64,000 nucleotides of DNA from Armatimonadota bacterium (GTDB lineage Bacteria > Armatimonadota > Fimbriimonadia > Fimbriimonadales > Fimbriimonadaceae). The position numbers and the translations under genes are program-made. Positions 1 through 9,354 of this stretch are shown piece after piece. A model generated the notes under the pieces. The model saw nothing but the letters and a program-made list of their open reading frames with translations. It ran no database searches and had not been told where the DNA came from. How positions within the stretch are numbered: the stretch's first letter is position 1; each line of letters opens with the position of its first letter. Location: positions 101,384-165,383 of the forward strand of contig JAKOXK010000017.1 of assembly GCA_029781035.1 (NCBI GenBank), in the 5' to 3' direction.

Positions 1-473
1 CGGCCGGCGACATTGTCACCGACGGCAAATATGAGTGGTTCGAGCTCCAACTCGACTACAACCTGGACAAGGGGGGCAACAGCGGGATCATGTTCCATGT
101 CGCCGACACCGGCGAAGAGACATGGCACAGTGGGCCCGAAGTGCAGATTTACGATCACGCTGCCGCGCCCGGTGTCGAGATCTCAGGATATCTGTACGAG
201 CTCTACGCATCGCCGGTCGACGCTTCGCACCCTGCCGGGCAGTGGAACCACCTGCGCATCATCGTCGCGCCGAAGAAGTGCGAGACGTACCTGAACGACG
301 TGAAGTACTACGAATACGAACTCGGCAGCAAAGACTTCTGGGCGCGTGTGGCCAAGAGCAAGTTCGCCGCCTGGCCCGAGTTCGCGAAGTCGAAGACCGG
401 CACCATTGCCATCCAAGGCGACCACGGGCAAGTCTCGTTCCGGAACATCAAGATCAAAGTGTTGAAGGGTTAG
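1..473 (+). CDS. DUF1080 (3-keto-disaccharide hydrolase-like) protein, C-terminal part
   Basis: The reading frame is open from base 3, so the gene starts before the window; about 156 C-terminal residues are present. The Asn-Ser-Gly-Ile-Met-Phe-His core (GGNSGIMFHV), the WHSGPEVQIYD stretch and the closing beta strand 'GHGQVSFRNIKIK'-like segment (here DHGQVSFRNIKIKVL) are typical of the concanavalin-like DUF1080 fold. Members are mostly secreted and bind or cleave sugars; some act on 3-keto-glycosides. No catalytic residue can be assigned from the fragment. The next gene is on the opposite strand and is also a carbohydrate-active family, which supports a polysaccharide context. Confidence 0.85.
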   Translation, partial: AGDIVTDGKYEWFELQLDYNLDKGGNSGIMFHVADTGEETWHSGPEVQIYDHAAAPGVEISGYLYELYASPVDASHPAGQWNHLRIIVAPKKCETYLNDVKYYEYELGSKDFWARVAKSKFAAWPEFAKSKTGTIAIQGDHGQVSFRNIKIKVLKG

Positions 474-593
474 CAGACAGGAATCCAAACATCCGGTTCA
501 ACAATCGGTTCTGTAGAAGACGACGAGTGTTGGCCCGGGTGTAGGTGGAGATCCGGTTTCCGCGGTCAACACTGATGATCCGGTGCTGTCCCT

Positions 594-2186
594 TTAGCGC
601 TTCAGCCGCTTGCTCTCCGCCCTGAGTTGGTCCAGCGACATGATCGGCTTGGCGGCAGCTTTGGGGTCAGGCGGGCGATTGTCGGTGGCGCCAGGGCAAG
701 CGTAATAGAAGGTCACTGCCGAGTATCCGAGCAGGTTCCAGGGGTTACGGATGTCCACCCCGAACGACGACTCCATGTCGAATCTCAACCTTTTGGTGAA
801 CGGCACGGCGTCGAGCCCTCGCTCACGGGTACAGATGTTGTATCCCAACGTGTGGCCGTCGAAGCCCCCCACCCTGACGTTCGCCTGGAACGGGCTTGAG
901 AACTCGTCCGCCCGCGTCGGCAGCACGCCGCCGGCCCAGCCGTAGTAGTCCTCGCTTCCAGTGCCAAAGTGGGTAGGAAAGCCCGCCTCCCAGGCGCCGT
1001 CAACGTAAACCTTTTCGTCCCCCTCGCCCCACCAGGTGTCTTGCTGAGGGTTCAGGACGGTCCACGCGTCGCCCACATAGATGCCGTCGCCGTGGATGTC
1101 GACAAAGTTCCAGTCCTGGAACGGCGTGCCCGCCACGATGTCGTCCGGTCGCCATGAGGCATGAAAGTGCAGTGACCGCTCGTCCCAGGTTCGCCGCTCC
1201 ATCTTAACGCGCCAACCGACATCCACAGGAAGTTCGGCTAAGTTGACCAACCGGATGGTGGCCGAGCGCTCATAGGGCATCTGCCACCGGCACGACAGCG
1301 TTCCATCGTCGGTCACCTCGCGCGCCAGAGTCTTGTATTCGTGAAGCGAATCGGGGCAGCTCCAGAAGTCGCCGACCGGGCACCAGACCGTGCGTTCACC
1401 ATCAAAGGTCATCTCCAAAACGGTCGACCTTAGCTCGACAGGCCGGCTGAGCGCGGCAGCGAGTATGAGGTTGAACTGTGTGACCGCGTGTGGCCCGGCC
1501 GGCAGCTCGACGGTGGCGCAGGCGCCAGGGGCGATATGAGCCTTGATCTCGGGCATCGATGGTGAGGCTGGAGGCTGGAGCATAGAAAAGCTCGGAGACT
1601 GAAAGGTCTCGACATGCGTGCTAGCTGGATACGCTCGGTAGCTAATGGAATAGTAGAACGGCTTGGCCGCCATCGTGACCTTGCACGACTTGGCGAACGG
1701 GATTGGCAAGTAGCAATCGCCCGCCCGGGCCGTGTAACCGGCGAATGGAGCCGGTACGGAACCTTTTCCCGTCACGAGCTTGATCAATGACTCGTCGATG
1801 ACGGGCCTTTCGGCGCCGTCCAAATAGACCCTCACATGGGGGCCCGTCCGCTCATTGAAGTCGTAGTAGAAGAACGGCGTCCAGATGCGCGTGATGGCTC
1901 CGGGCCCCTCGTGCTCCATCAGCACCCATTCGGTGTGGCCTCCGCGCTCCTCGGTACGGATGAAGCCAGTTCCGTCGCTGTCCGCGAACCACCCCGGCTC
2001 CCCTCGTTTTGTGGATTCCCGGTTAAAACTGGTGGACTGGAGGGCAACGTACGGAGGACTGGCCCGGTGGGTCAGAGCGGAGAGATCCGTCATCTCCTTG
2101 ATGAGGCTGGCTTGCGTGACAGCGCCTTGGGCGCACGCAGCCATGGCCACTCCGGCGAACGCGGGAATCCTGTTGATCGAGCCCAC
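594..2186 (-). CDS. Secreted DUF2961 (GH172-like) protein
   Basis: A 530-residue protein with a short N-terminal export signal ending around AQGA. The body carries the DUF2961 pattern: an early 'GPGAITRIWTPFF' segment, a central jelly-roll, and the 'GSEDYYGWAGG' block with its conserved acidic residues, followed by 'SPFQANVRVGGFDGHTLGYN'. The family includes GH172 enzymes such as difructose anhydride synthase and D-arabinofuranosidases, so hydrolysis or transfer on furanosides is the family expectation; the substrate is unknown. The start is a GTG at 2186, with a CAAAAT box six bases upstream and no clear Shine-Dalgarno. Length is normal for a full-length member. Confidence 0.85.
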   Translation of the reverse strand: MGSINRIPAFAGVAMAACAQGAVTQASLIKEMTDLSALTHRASPPYVALQSTSFNRESTKRGEPGWFADSDGTGFIRTEERGGHTEWVLMEHEGPGAITRIWTPFFYYDFNERTGPHVRVYLDGAERPVIDESLIKLVTGKGSVPAPFAGYTARAGDCYLPIPFAKSCKVTMAAKPFYYSISYRAYPASTHVETFQSPSFSMLQPPASPSMPEIKAHIAPGACATVELPAGPHAVTQFNLILAAALSRPVELRSTVLEMTFDGERTVWCPVGDFWSCPDSLHEYKTLAREVTDDGTLSCRWQMPYERSATIRLVNLAELPVDVGWRVKMERRTWDERSLHFHASWRPDDIVAGTPFQDWNFVDIHGDGIYVGDAWTVLNPQQDTWWGEGDEKVYVDGAWEAGFPTHFGTGSEDYYGWAGGVLPTRADEFSSPFQANVRVGGFDGHTLGYNICTRERGLDAVPFTKRLRFDMESSFGVDIRNPWNLLGYSAVTFYYACPGATDNRPPDPKAAAKPIMSLDQLRAESKRLKR

Positions 2187-2280
2187 CGTCCTATTTTGCC
2201 CTTGACCGACCCGCGGGCGCTCACATGGACGTCACCAGGCCCCGTGCAGCCCCTGAATCGAGGCGAGGTAGCCTTGGCCG

Positions 2281-3045
2281 GTGACTCGGCAAGCGATCGT
2301 CCTCGGCTCAGGTACCAGCAACGGGGTGCCGAGCCTCGGCAAGCACTATCCGCCCGAGTACTTGGCCAACGCGAGAAACCACCGCACACGCCCTTCGCTG
2401 CTTCTTCAGGGCCCAACTGGCAACGTTCTTGTCGACTGTCCTCCCGAACTCCGGCTTCAGATGATCCGTGAAGACGTGTTCGATGTCGAGGCGGTGATGG
2501 TGACCCACACCCATGCAGACCACGTCATGGGGATGGATGACCTGCGTTCACTCTGCCTGAAATACCAACGACCGATCCCCATCTATACTGCACCCCGGTA
2601 CCAGGAGGACATCCGCCGCATCTTCCCCTATGCTTTCCAGCAGTTTCCAAAGGGCATCTGGGTGCCTCGGTTCGAACTGTACGATGTACCTGCCGTGCTG
2701 AACCTGGGCGGTTTGGAGATCCGGACGTTCTGGGTCGAGCATGGACCCCTGCCAGTCTTGGCTCTTCGCGTCGGTGGCTTCGCTTACGTCACTGACGTCA
2801 GCCACATTCCTGAAGAGGCTTGGAACCAGTTGACCGGAGTGGAAACGCTTGTCCTTGACGCTGTCCGGTACAAGCCGCATCCGAACCACTTCCACTTTGA
2901 CCGCGCCCTTGAAGTGGCTCGTGAGATCGGTGCCAAGAAAACTTACCTCACCCATTTGAGTGACGACTACGATCACGACAAGACGAACGCGGAACTACCC
3001 GATGACATCGAACTCGCTTATGACGGGTTGCGGATTCCGTTCTAA
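2281..3045 (+). CDS. MBL-fold metal-dependent hydrolase (PhnP-like)
   Basis: A 254-residue metallo-beta-lactamase-fold protein. It has the N-terminal 'GSGTSNGVP' strand-loop found in PhnP/YycJ-type members, the metal motif HTHADH (with D of HADHVMGMDD), a downstream His at 'WVEHGPLPV', Asp in 'YVTDVSHIP' and a C-terminal 'LTHLSDDYDH'. These residues would bind two metal ions. Relatives cleave cyclic phosphodiesters or nucleic acid phosphoesters; no substrate can be named here. The start is GTG; a TAGCCT box lies six bases before it, so it may be translated without a leader. It is divergent from the DUF2961 gene and just ahead of the Fpg gene. Confidence 0.85.
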   Translation: MTRQAIVLGSGTSNGVPSLGKHYPPEYLANARNHRTRPSLLLQGPTGNVLVDCPPELRLQMIREDVFDVEAVMVTHTHADHVMGMDDLRSLCLKYQRPIPIYTAPRYQEDIRRIFPYAFQQFPKGIWVPRFELYDVPAVLNLGGLEIRTFWVEHGPLPVLALRVGGFAYVTDVSHIPEEAWNQLTGVETLVLDAVRYKPHPNHFHFDRALEVAREIGAKKTYLTHLSDDYDHDKTNAELPDDIELAYDGLRIPF

Positions 3046-3087
3046 CGGTCCCGCGTCCTAGATCGCTGGTGGGCCACGATTGCCCCC

Positions 3088-3939
3088 ATGCCTGAGCTTC
3101 CCGAAGTCGAGACTGTCCGCCGAGTCATGGAACGGGCCCTTCGCGGACGCAGGATCGTTGAGGCGGAAGTCCCTGAGGACAGCATCGTTTTGGACGGGGT
3201 CCCGAGCGCAATCGTCAAGCAGGCTGTTGTCGGGGCCCAGGTGACCCGCGTGGGGCGAAAGGGAAAGTACTGGTGGCTGGAGTTCGACCGTCATCCTTGG
3301 CTCTTCGGTCATCTCGGAATGGCGGGATGGATCCGTGACGTCTCCCCGAACCGAGAGCACGAGGTGATGACCCGGCTCAGAGAACACGGAAGCGCACCGT
3401 GGGACGACGAAAGCGGTCGCCCACGCTTCTTGAAGTTGTTGCTCGAAAGCGAAGATGGACATCGGATCGCCATGACCGATGGTCGAAGGCTGTCACGACT
3501 CCGGCTGGCCGGTTCGGTGGAGGCAGGGCTGCAGGGCCTTGGCCCCGATGTCCGCGACGAACCCTGGTCCGTCGACGACCTGGCAGTCAAGCTGAAAGGG
3601 AGGACGGCTCCGATTAAAGCCCTCCTTCTGGATCAGAAGCTGTTCGCTGGCGTGGGCAACTGGATCGCCGATGAGGTCCTCTTTCAGGCCGGAGTGAGAC
3701 CGTCTCGGGAGGCAGGATCACTGACCTCACAGGAACTCGCCGTGCTCCTCAAAAAGCTTGGCGACATTCTTGAGACCGCCATAGCCGTGGATGCAGATTC
3801 CAGCCGCTACCCCGAAGACTGGCTTTTCCACTTGCGCTGGGGAGGCGGCAAAGGTGCAGGGAGCGTGGGTGGGCACGAGATCGTGCGGGAGACCGTCGGT
3901 GGCAGGACGACGGCCTGGGCGCCGGCCCTACAAAAGTAA
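3088..3939 (+). CDS. mutM: Formamidopyrimidine-DNA glycosylase, zinc-less finger variant
   Basis: 283 residues. The N-terminal MPELPEVE (Pro2 Schiff-base nucleophile, Glu3), the Lys in 'GRKGKYWWLEF' and the H2TH segment 'LFAGVGNWIADEVLFQAGV' identify an Fpg/Nei base-excision glycosylase that removes oxidised purines and nicks the strand. The C-terminal finger keeps the fold pattern and its Arg ('VGGRTTAWAPALQK'), but all four zinc-binding cysteines are replaced (Gly, Gly, Ala, Ala by alignment to E. coli Fpg). This resembles the 'zincless finger' of NEIL1 and plant Fpg. Activity is still likely. The gene is followed by a strong hairpin shared with the convergent gene. Confidence 0.9.
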   Translation: MPELPEVETVRRVMERALRGRRIVEAEVPEDSIVLDGVPSAIVKQAVVGAQVTRVGRKGKYWWLEFDRHPWLFGHLGMAGWIRDVSPNREHEVMTRLREHGSAPWDDESGRPRFLKLLLESEDGHRIAMTDGRRLSRLRLAGSVEAGLQGLGPDVRDEPWSVDDLAVKLKGRTAPIKALLLDQKLFAGVGNWIADEVLFQAGVRPSREAGSLTSQELAVLLKKLGDILETAIAVDADSSRYPEDWLFHLRWGGGKGAGSVGGHEIVRETVGGRTTAWAPALQK

Positions 3940-3942
3940 GGC

Positions 3943-3971
3943 GCTTCCCCTGGCAGAACACCAGGGGAAGC
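3943..3971. terminator. Bidirectional hairpin between convergent genes
   Basis: Perfect 11-bp inverted repeat (GCTTCCCCTGG / CCAGGGGAAGC) with a 7-nt loop, starting 3 bp after the Fpg stop and ending 10 bp before the stop of the sialidase-like gene on the other strand. It lacks a long T run, but its placement in a convergent gap fits a shared terminator. Confidence 0.7.
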
Positions 3972-3980
3972 TGCGGCAGT

Positions 3981-5723
3981 CTACGGATAGTCCAAGAGCA
4001 CGTCTTGGTCGAGTGTCGCGGCCCAGTCGGAGATCGTCACCGGCCCGACCGCCTTGAACATGACTCGGCACTTGGCCGTACCTGAGCCCGGCGTGATGTA
4101 GTCCGCAGGGTTCGCCACGTTGACGAGGGTGTTCGTTGCGGACGTCGGTGCGGTCCGAGTATCGACTGTGTCCCACGCGTTGGTGTTCACGTTGAACATA
4201 AGCACGGTCTGCTGTATGTTGACTGTGTTCACCATCGTCCACAACTGGACTTTGAGAGCGGATGGGCTCGTGTTCACGATGCCCGTGACCGTCGTGTCGA
4301 GTTGGATGGGCGCCTCACTTGAGTTCGCAACGATCCCCTGCTTCGCGACCACCGCTTTCCCATCCCTGAGGAACAGGTCTGAGGTGATTCCGCTGACGAG
4401 GCGACCACGGAACAAGGAGAAGCTCGAGGCTGGCTCGATCGGATCCCAGACCTTGTTCGTGTAGATCTCGGCCTGGTTGGTGTGGGTGTCGCAGTAGACG
4501 GGGAACACCCACTTGCTGGCAGCACCCATTCCGTTGTAGTCGCCCAGGAACGAGAAGCCCGTGTTTCGGCCATCATAGTAACTGTCGAACGAGTTGGGAG
4601 TCAGCCTGAACTTCTGCGACCAGGTGGCTCCTTCGTCGTCACTGTACACGTAGATCTGATCCCAGAACCCATGCGCGACGCCATCCGTCTGGTTCGCCGT
4701 GTATGAGGAGTCGAAGGCTAGCAGGTTCAATCGACCTTCCTTCGTGAACTCCACCCACGGGAAGATCATGTCGCCAACCGTGTTGAGCGGCCGGAACGGC
4801 AGTCTAGCCGGTGTCGTCCAGGTCGTACCTTGGTCGGTCGACCGGATCAGATACAGGTCGAGGTTTCCATTGGACCCGATCGTGTTTGTCAAGTCGAACC
4901 ATACGATGACGAGGTCTCCGGTGACTGGATTGACCGCCATCGTGTGGATCGGCGGGTTCCGGAAGTTTCCAGGAATGTAGAGGGACTGCACGCCCCAAGT
5001 TGCCAAGCGTGACGCTGCCGTGATGGCAGACGACCACGAGACTCCGCCGTTCAAGCTCTTGCGGAACTTGATGCCGTAACCGGTGTCCCAGTAAGTGACA
5101 TAGGCCTCTCCGTTCGGGCCGACCCTTGGCAAGAAGCCGAGGCCCGTCCCCAAGCTAAACGGTGACGTCCAAGTGGCGCCGAGGTCGTCACTTCTAATGA
5201 CACCCTCGTTATAGGCGATGTAGAGGCGGGTCGTGTTCGGGTTTCCCGGAATCGGACCGGCCGTGACCCACTCCTTGTCGGCCCCACCGCTCACGCGACA
5301 CATGACGGCCGTGCCAAAGGAGTTCTGACCCGGGTTCTTTTTGGCCAAGTAGACGCCGCCATTGCCGCCGAAAGCGATGGCCCCGGCGAACAGAGTCCCC
5401 GTCCGCGGGTCGTAGCAGCTCATGGGGTCACCTTCGACGGTAGTTTGGTATTGAGCCGGCGGGCGAACGAGCACTTGTGACCATGTCTGGCCGCCGTCCG
5501 ACGTGACGCCGAAACTCGCCTTGATCGTCCCGTCGGTGCGGTAGTCGTTGAATCCACCAATGAATTCCAGGCCGTTGCTGCTGGCCGATCCGGTGGTCTC
5601 GTCGCCCGAGTTGCTCGCATTGTCCACAGACATTCTCAGTTGCCCATAGACGACTGGGTCTTGTCCCCAAGCAATGTTCGCGAAAGCCAAGATGAACAGC
5701 GGTGCAATCGTCAGATGTTTCAT
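3981..5723 (-). CDS. Secreted sialidase-superfamily (BNR-repeat) protein
   Basis: 580 residues from the ATG at 5723, which begins a clear signal peptide (MKHLTIAPLFILAFANIAWG). Repeated Asp-box-like motifs (S-x-D-x-G-x-T-W) occur as 'SDGGQTWS', 'SDDLGATWTS', 'STDQGTTWTT' and 'SDDEGATWSQ', which marks a six-bladed sialidase-type beta propeller. A C-terminal beta domain of about 130 residues follows. BNR propellers hydrolyse or just bind glycans; I cannot see the full Arg triad, so enzyme activity is unproven. The ATGA overlap with the upstream lipoprotein gene shows translational coupling. The frame is open further upstream, but the signal peptide fixes this start. Confidence 0.8.
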   Translation of the reverse strand: MKHLTIAPLFILAFANIAWGQDPVVYGQLRMSVDNASNSGDETTGSASSNGLEFIGGFNDYRTDGTIKASFGVTSDGGQTWSQVLVRPPAQYQTTVEGDPMSCYDPRTGTLFAGAIAFGGNGGVYLAKKNPGQNSFGTAVMCRVSGGADKEWVTAGPIPGNPNTTRLYIAYNEGVIRSDDLGATWTSPFSLGTGLGFLPRVGPNGEAYVTYWDTGYGIKFRKSLNGGVSWSSAITAASRLATWGVQSLYIPGNFRNPPIHTMAVNPVTGDLVIVWFDLTNTIGSNGNLDLYLIRSTDQGTTWTTPARLPFRPLNTVGDMIFPWVEFTKEGRLNLLAFDSSYTANQTDGVAHGFWDQIYVYSDDEGATWSQKFRLTPNSFDSYYDGRNTGFSFLGDYNGMGAASKWVFPVYCDTHTNQAEIYTNKVWDPIEPASSFSLFRGRLVSGITSDLFLRDGKAVVAKQGIVANSSEAPIQLDTTVTGIVNTSPSALKVQLWTMVNTVNIQQTVLMFNVNTNAWDTVDTRTAPTSATNTLVNVANPADYITPGSGTAKCRVMFKAVGPVTISDWAATLDQDVLLDYP

Positions 5724-6430
5724 GGTCGTGGCGCTGCCTCCTTCAGCAAGCTCCGGAATTGGGCGGGAACAGACTGCATGCGCCGATCCGCCTCGTCGAG
5801 GTTGGCGTAGGCCGCCTTGTAGTCGTGAATGTAGTAGCTGGCGATGGCCAGTCGCGCATAGACGTCGGGATAGTCCGGGGCGTTGGCGATGAGCTGTTTC
5901 CACTCATTGACAGCACCCTGAAAGTCAGAGGTCATTTGTCTGACCGTCCCTAGCTCGAATCGAGCCTTGTTGAACTTGGGATCGAGCGCGACCGCAGTCC
6001 TGAGGGCCGCCTCTGCGTAGTCGGTCATCTGCTCCATCAGGAACCCCCGAGCCAATCCCTCGTACGCTGATGGGTTCGTGGGGTCAGCCAAGACTGCGTC
6101 GCGAAAGGCCCCGACGGACTTGAACCACGTGTTGTCGGTCTCGGTGACCTCTTCGGCTGTCGAAACGAGAGCCACTGAACGGGCCCTGTTCTTTGTTACG
6201 GGTTTGATGACACTGACTCTGCCGTTTTGGAACGACAGGCCCCTTGTTGCTTCGGCCAGTCGTTGCTGGTCAAGCTGTTCCTTGGGGTCGTCAGGTTCTG
6301 GTGACAATCCGCCCGTTTGGCTGGCGCTGCCCGTGCTTGGTTGGCGAGACGAGCCGCAACCAGAGAGGGTAAGCGCACCAAACGCGACGGCCAAGAGCCC
6401 CGCCAGGGGCCAATAGCCTGCTCGGTTCAT
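5720..6430 (-). CDS. TPR-containing lipoprotein
   Basis: 236 residues. The N-terminus has a hydrophobic stretch and the lipobox LSGC, so the mature protein should be lipid-anchored at Cys. From about residue 100 there are three tetratricopeptide-like helix pairs ('NPSAYEGLARGFLMEQMTDYAEAALRTA'-type pattern), which usually hold partner proteins. The ATG at 6430 is chosen because a GGAG Shine-Dalgarno sits nine bases before it; a TTG 15 bases upstream is in frame but has no ribosome site. The stop overlaps the start of the sialidase-like gene by 4 bp, so the two probably act together at the cell surface. Confidence 0.8.
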   Translation of the reverse strand: MNRAGYWPLAGLLAVAFGALTLSGCGSSRQPSTGSASQTGGLSPEPDDPKEQLDQQRLAEATRGLSFQNGRVSVIKPVTKNRARSVALVSTAEEVTETDNTWFKSVGAFRDAVLADPTNPSAYEGLARGFLMEQMTDYAEAALRTAVALDPKFNKARFELGTVRQMTSDFQGAVNEWKQLIANAPDYPDVYARLAIASYYIHDYKAAYANLDEADRRMQSVPAQFRSLLKEAAPRP

Positions 6431-6561
6431 CGAAAAGAACTCCAATTGGATACAGGGAGCCCCACGGACTCCCCGAACCTGACCTTAGTATAGTCCTTTC
6501 TAATCTTGGGCAGGGCCAGTTCTTTCACCGGCTTGACCCTCTGTCGACACCATCGCCCCGG

Positions 6562-6567
6562 TATCCT
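6562..6567 (+). promoter_or_regulatory. -10-like box TATCCT, 9 nt before start
   Basis: TATCCT ends nine bases before the ATG of the GH57 gene and no Shine-Dalgarno is visible. The predicted transcript would start at or 1-2 nt before the start codon. Confidence 0.4.
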
Positions 6568-6576
6568 TGGCCGTCG

Positions 6577-8286
6577 ATGTCGCTTGGCCGGTTCATGCTC
6601 GTGCTCCACTCGCACATGCCGTATGTGCTGTCGCACGGCAAGTCGCCTCACGGTACCGACTGGCTGTTCGAGAGCGCCGCTGAGTGCTACCTCCCCTTGC
6701 TTGACGCGCTCGACCGCCTCAGGGCTCAAGGCATTTCGCCTCGATGGACCATCAATGTGACGCCTGTCCTTGCCGAGCAACTGGACGATCCTTCGTTCAC
6801 GGCTGGGTTCGAAGAGTACTGCCAGGAGAAGATCGACTATGCCAAGGGCGATCAGGAGCGTTTTCAGGCTAGTGGCGACTTGCGTATGGAAGGCCTTGCC
6901 GCGATGTGGCAACGGCTCTACACGAGGTCACTGGTGCAGTTCAAGCACAAGTGGGAACGATCGATCAACGGTGCCTGGAAGCAGTTCCAAGACGACGGCC
7001 TTGTCGAACTGATCACGTGCGGCGCCACTCATGGCTACTTCCCTTTGCTGGCGACCGACCAAAACGTCTCGGCGCAAGTGAGGCTCGGCGTCGAGAGCCA
7101 CACCCAGCGGTTCGGAACAAAGCCCCGAGGAATCTGGCTGCCAGAGTGCGCTTACCGGCCAGCTTACGATTGGAAGCCGCCGACCGACGATGAGCCGGCT
7201 CGGCCACGAAGAGCCGTTGACGATATCCTACTCGAGAACGGGCTCGAATACTTCTTCGTGGATTCGCACATGATCCGTGGAGGCGAACCGCTTGGCACTT
7301 ATTGGCAGAAGTTCCCTCAGCTCGCCGAGCTCTTTGCCCGGACTCGGCACTTGTTCACGCCCCCGACCGAGTTTCGCAGCGAGTACGAGCACTACGCCTT
7401 GCCCAGCGGTCTGACGATCTTCGCGAGGGACCCCGAAACCACGGTCAAGGTGTGGTCGGGCGACGTCGGGTACCCCGGGGACGAGCACTACTTGGAGTTC
7501 CACAAGCAGCTCTACCCTGGCCGATTGCGCTACTGGCGCATCAGCCAGAACAAGCAAGACCTCGGAGCCAAGCAACCCTACGATCCGTGGATCGCCTACG
7601 ACAACGTCCACAACCACTCGAAAGACCTTGTTCAGTTGGTCAAAGCGACTTTGGCTCGGTATCGGGGTCAATCAGGACGCGAGGGAACCCTCGTCGCGAT
7701 GTACGACACCGAGCTCTTTGGGCACTGGTGGTGGGAGGGGCCTGAGTTCCTCTATGAACTGGCCCTGGCGATGTCGCGAGACGGGTCTGTCGACATGTGC
7801 AGCGGAGGCGATGTCGTCGACCAAGACCCTGCCCGCCATGTCATCCACCTCCCCGAGGGTTCCTGGGGAGAAGGGGGCTATCACAGCGTCTGGCTCAACG
7901 ACGATAACTTCTGGACATGGAAGAAGCTGTACCCAGCAGAGAGACGCCTCGTCAAAATGTGCTCGACCATGGCTGGAGGCCCGGCCGACGAGATCCTCAA
8001 GCAGTGTGCGAGAGAACTGGTCCTTGCTGAGGCGAGCGATTGGCAGTTCCTGATCTCGACTTGGTCGGCGCGCGACTACTCTGAAGCGCGGTTTGAGGAC
8101 CACATCGAGCGGTTCGAAAAGCTGTCGTTGCTGGCCCAGAGCGTCCACCGCGGAGGCGTGCTGACCGAAGAGGAACAGGCGTTCTTAATCGACTGTCAAC
8201 AGAAAGACGCGCCCTTCCCCGACATTGACCTGGCACTTTGGAAGCAAGGAGCGGAGCCCGCCTTGGGGGGAGTTCCCACCACCTGA
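6577..8286 (+). CDS. GH57 1,4-alpha-glucan branching enzyme
   Basis: 569 residues, close to the length of TK1436-type GH57 branching enzymes. Visible family motifs are 'LVLHSHMPYV' (motif 1), 'GATHGYFPLL' (motif 2), 'GIWLPECAYRP' with the Glu nucleophile (motif 3) and 'MYDTELFGHWWWEGP' with the catalytic Asp (motif 4), followed by a C-terminal helical DUF1957-type domain rich in Trp. It would cut alpha-1,4 chains and rejoin them in alpha-1,6 linkage during glycogen synthesis in the cytoplasm; there is no signal peptide. No other glycogen gene is next to it in the window. Confidence 0.9.
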   Translation: MSLGRFMLVLHSHMPYVLSHGKSPHGTDWLFESAAECYLPLLDALDRLRAQGISPRWTINVTPVLAEQLDDPSFTAGFEEYCQEKIDYAKGDQERFQASGDLRMEGLAAMWQRLYTRSLVQFKHKWERSINGAWKQFQDDGLVELITCGATHGYFPLLATDQNVSAQVRLGVESHTQRFGTKPRGIWLPECAYRPAYDWKPPTDDEPARPRRAVDDILLENGLEYFFVDSHMIRGGEPLGTYWQKFPQLAELFARTRHLFTPPTEFRSEYEHYALPSGLTIFARDPETTVKVWSGDVGYPGDEHYLEFHKQLYPGRLRYWRISQNKQDLGAKQPYDPWIAYDNVHNHSKDLVQLVKATLARYRGQSGREGTLVAMYDTELFGHWWWEGPEFLYELALAMSRDGSVDMCSGGDVVDQDPARHVIHLPEGSWGEGGYHSVWLNDDNFWTWKKLYPAERRLVKMCSTMAGGPADEILKQCARELVLAEASDWQFLISTWSARDYSEARFEDHIERFEKLSLLAQSVHRGGVLTEEEQAFLIDCQQKDAPFPDIDLALWKQGAEPALGGVPTT

Positions 8287-8320
8287 GGCGGGACGCCGCT
8301 TCTCCATTCAAACTTTAGAC

Positions 8321-9277
8321 ATGAGACTCTCCGTCATTCACCACGTGATTCAGCGGTTCGCACGGCCCGTCATGCTGACGGCCATCGCCCTTGTCATGGC
8401 TTCCGCATGTCGGCGGCCGACGGCCAGCACCGTGAGCCCGCCCAGCGACAATCAGCCAGGCAGCGCTACATCGGGATTGGGATCGACCGCACCGGGCCCC
8501 AAGGACACGACGCCTCCAGGAAAGAAGGCGACAGACCTTCGGTTCAGCAAGGGCACGTTCGACATCAAGGCTCCCTACGCCGACAACTGGCAGAAGACGG
8601 AATCGCCGTTGGCCAAGCTGGGAGACCAGATGGATGCGTCGCTCAAAGCGCTGACCAACTGCAAGGTAGACGCCCATACTTCGTGGGACTTGGACGGTGG
8701 GAAGCTGAGCGGTAACTCGACTTTCAAGATTCAAGACGCCAGGACTTATTACGTCGAGTACTACTCGCCTGAGACGGAGGCGAGCTTGAACCGCATCATT
8801 TCGGACGGCCAAAGCCACGTCCAACTGGTGGGCGAGACATGGAACAGCCTGACGCCTCCAAGCGACCTCAAGGGTGGGCCGGTGGACGCCTCTGTCGTCA
8901 AGGAGTGGCCCAAGAGCTTCCTCACCGCGATGCTCGCGGAATACAAGGACGGCAAGTCCGTGTGGGGACCGCTCTTCCGGGCGTGGTCGAAGGGAGACGA
9001 CGGCATTACAGCGCATGTCGAGCAGAAGGAGTTCGACATTAACGGCAAGAAGAAACCAGGTTATCGCGTTTTGGCTGAGCGCAAATCGGACGGCGCTCAT
9101 ATGGAAGTCATCCTGGACGGCGACCGGTTCGTGCCCGTGACCATTCGGAGCGTTGTGCCCAAGGCAGGAGGCGAGGACGACTCTATCCAGTGGACGGCGA
9201 CCTGGTCGTTCGGCGGACACTTCGCTCCAAAGGACTTCGTCGTTCCGGTGAAGAACGCGCCGCCCGCCTCGCATTAG
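8321..9277 (+). CDS. Lipoprotein of unknown function (LolA-like shape)
   Basis: 318 residues. A charged start, hydrophobic stretch and lipobox-like end (VMASAC) predict a lipid-anchored protein; a low-complexity Ser/Thr/Pro/Gly linker of about 45 residues follows. The body is built of alternating strands ('SWDLDGGKLSGNSTFKIQD', 'TYYVEYYSPETEASLNRIISDG'), the pattern seen in LolA/LolB-like or DUF2092-like beta domains that bind lipids, but I do not recognise a specific family. The ATG at 8321 begins the signal peptide; the frame is open further upstream inside the GH57 gene, which cannot be a signal sequence. Confidence 0.65.
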   Translation: MRLSVIHHVIQRFARPVMLTAIALVMASACRRPTASTVSPPSDNQPGSATSGLGSTAPGPKDTTPPGKKATDLRFSKGTFDIKAPYADNWQKTESPLAKLGDQMDASLKALTNCKVDAHTSWDLDGGKLSGNSTFKIQDARTYYVEYYSPETEASLNRIISDGQSHVQLVGETWNSLTPPSDLKGGPVDASVVKEWPKSFLTAMLAEYKDGKSVWGPLFRAWSKGDDGITAHVEQKEFDINGKKKPGYRVLAERKSDGAHMEVILDGDRFVPVTIRSVVPKAGGEDDSIQWTATWSFGGHFAPKDFVVPVKNAPPASH

Positions 9278-9354
9278 TGCTGTTAACCGGGGCGTCCTGT
9301 CCCAATCTGTACCGTCTCGATCGAAGAAACGTCCATCATAGGCAGGATGTTGCG

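Noticed and set aside
8315..9274. 319-codon reverse frame
   Set aside because: Antisense to the lipoprotein gene with signal peptide and lipobox; the reverse frame has no family features.
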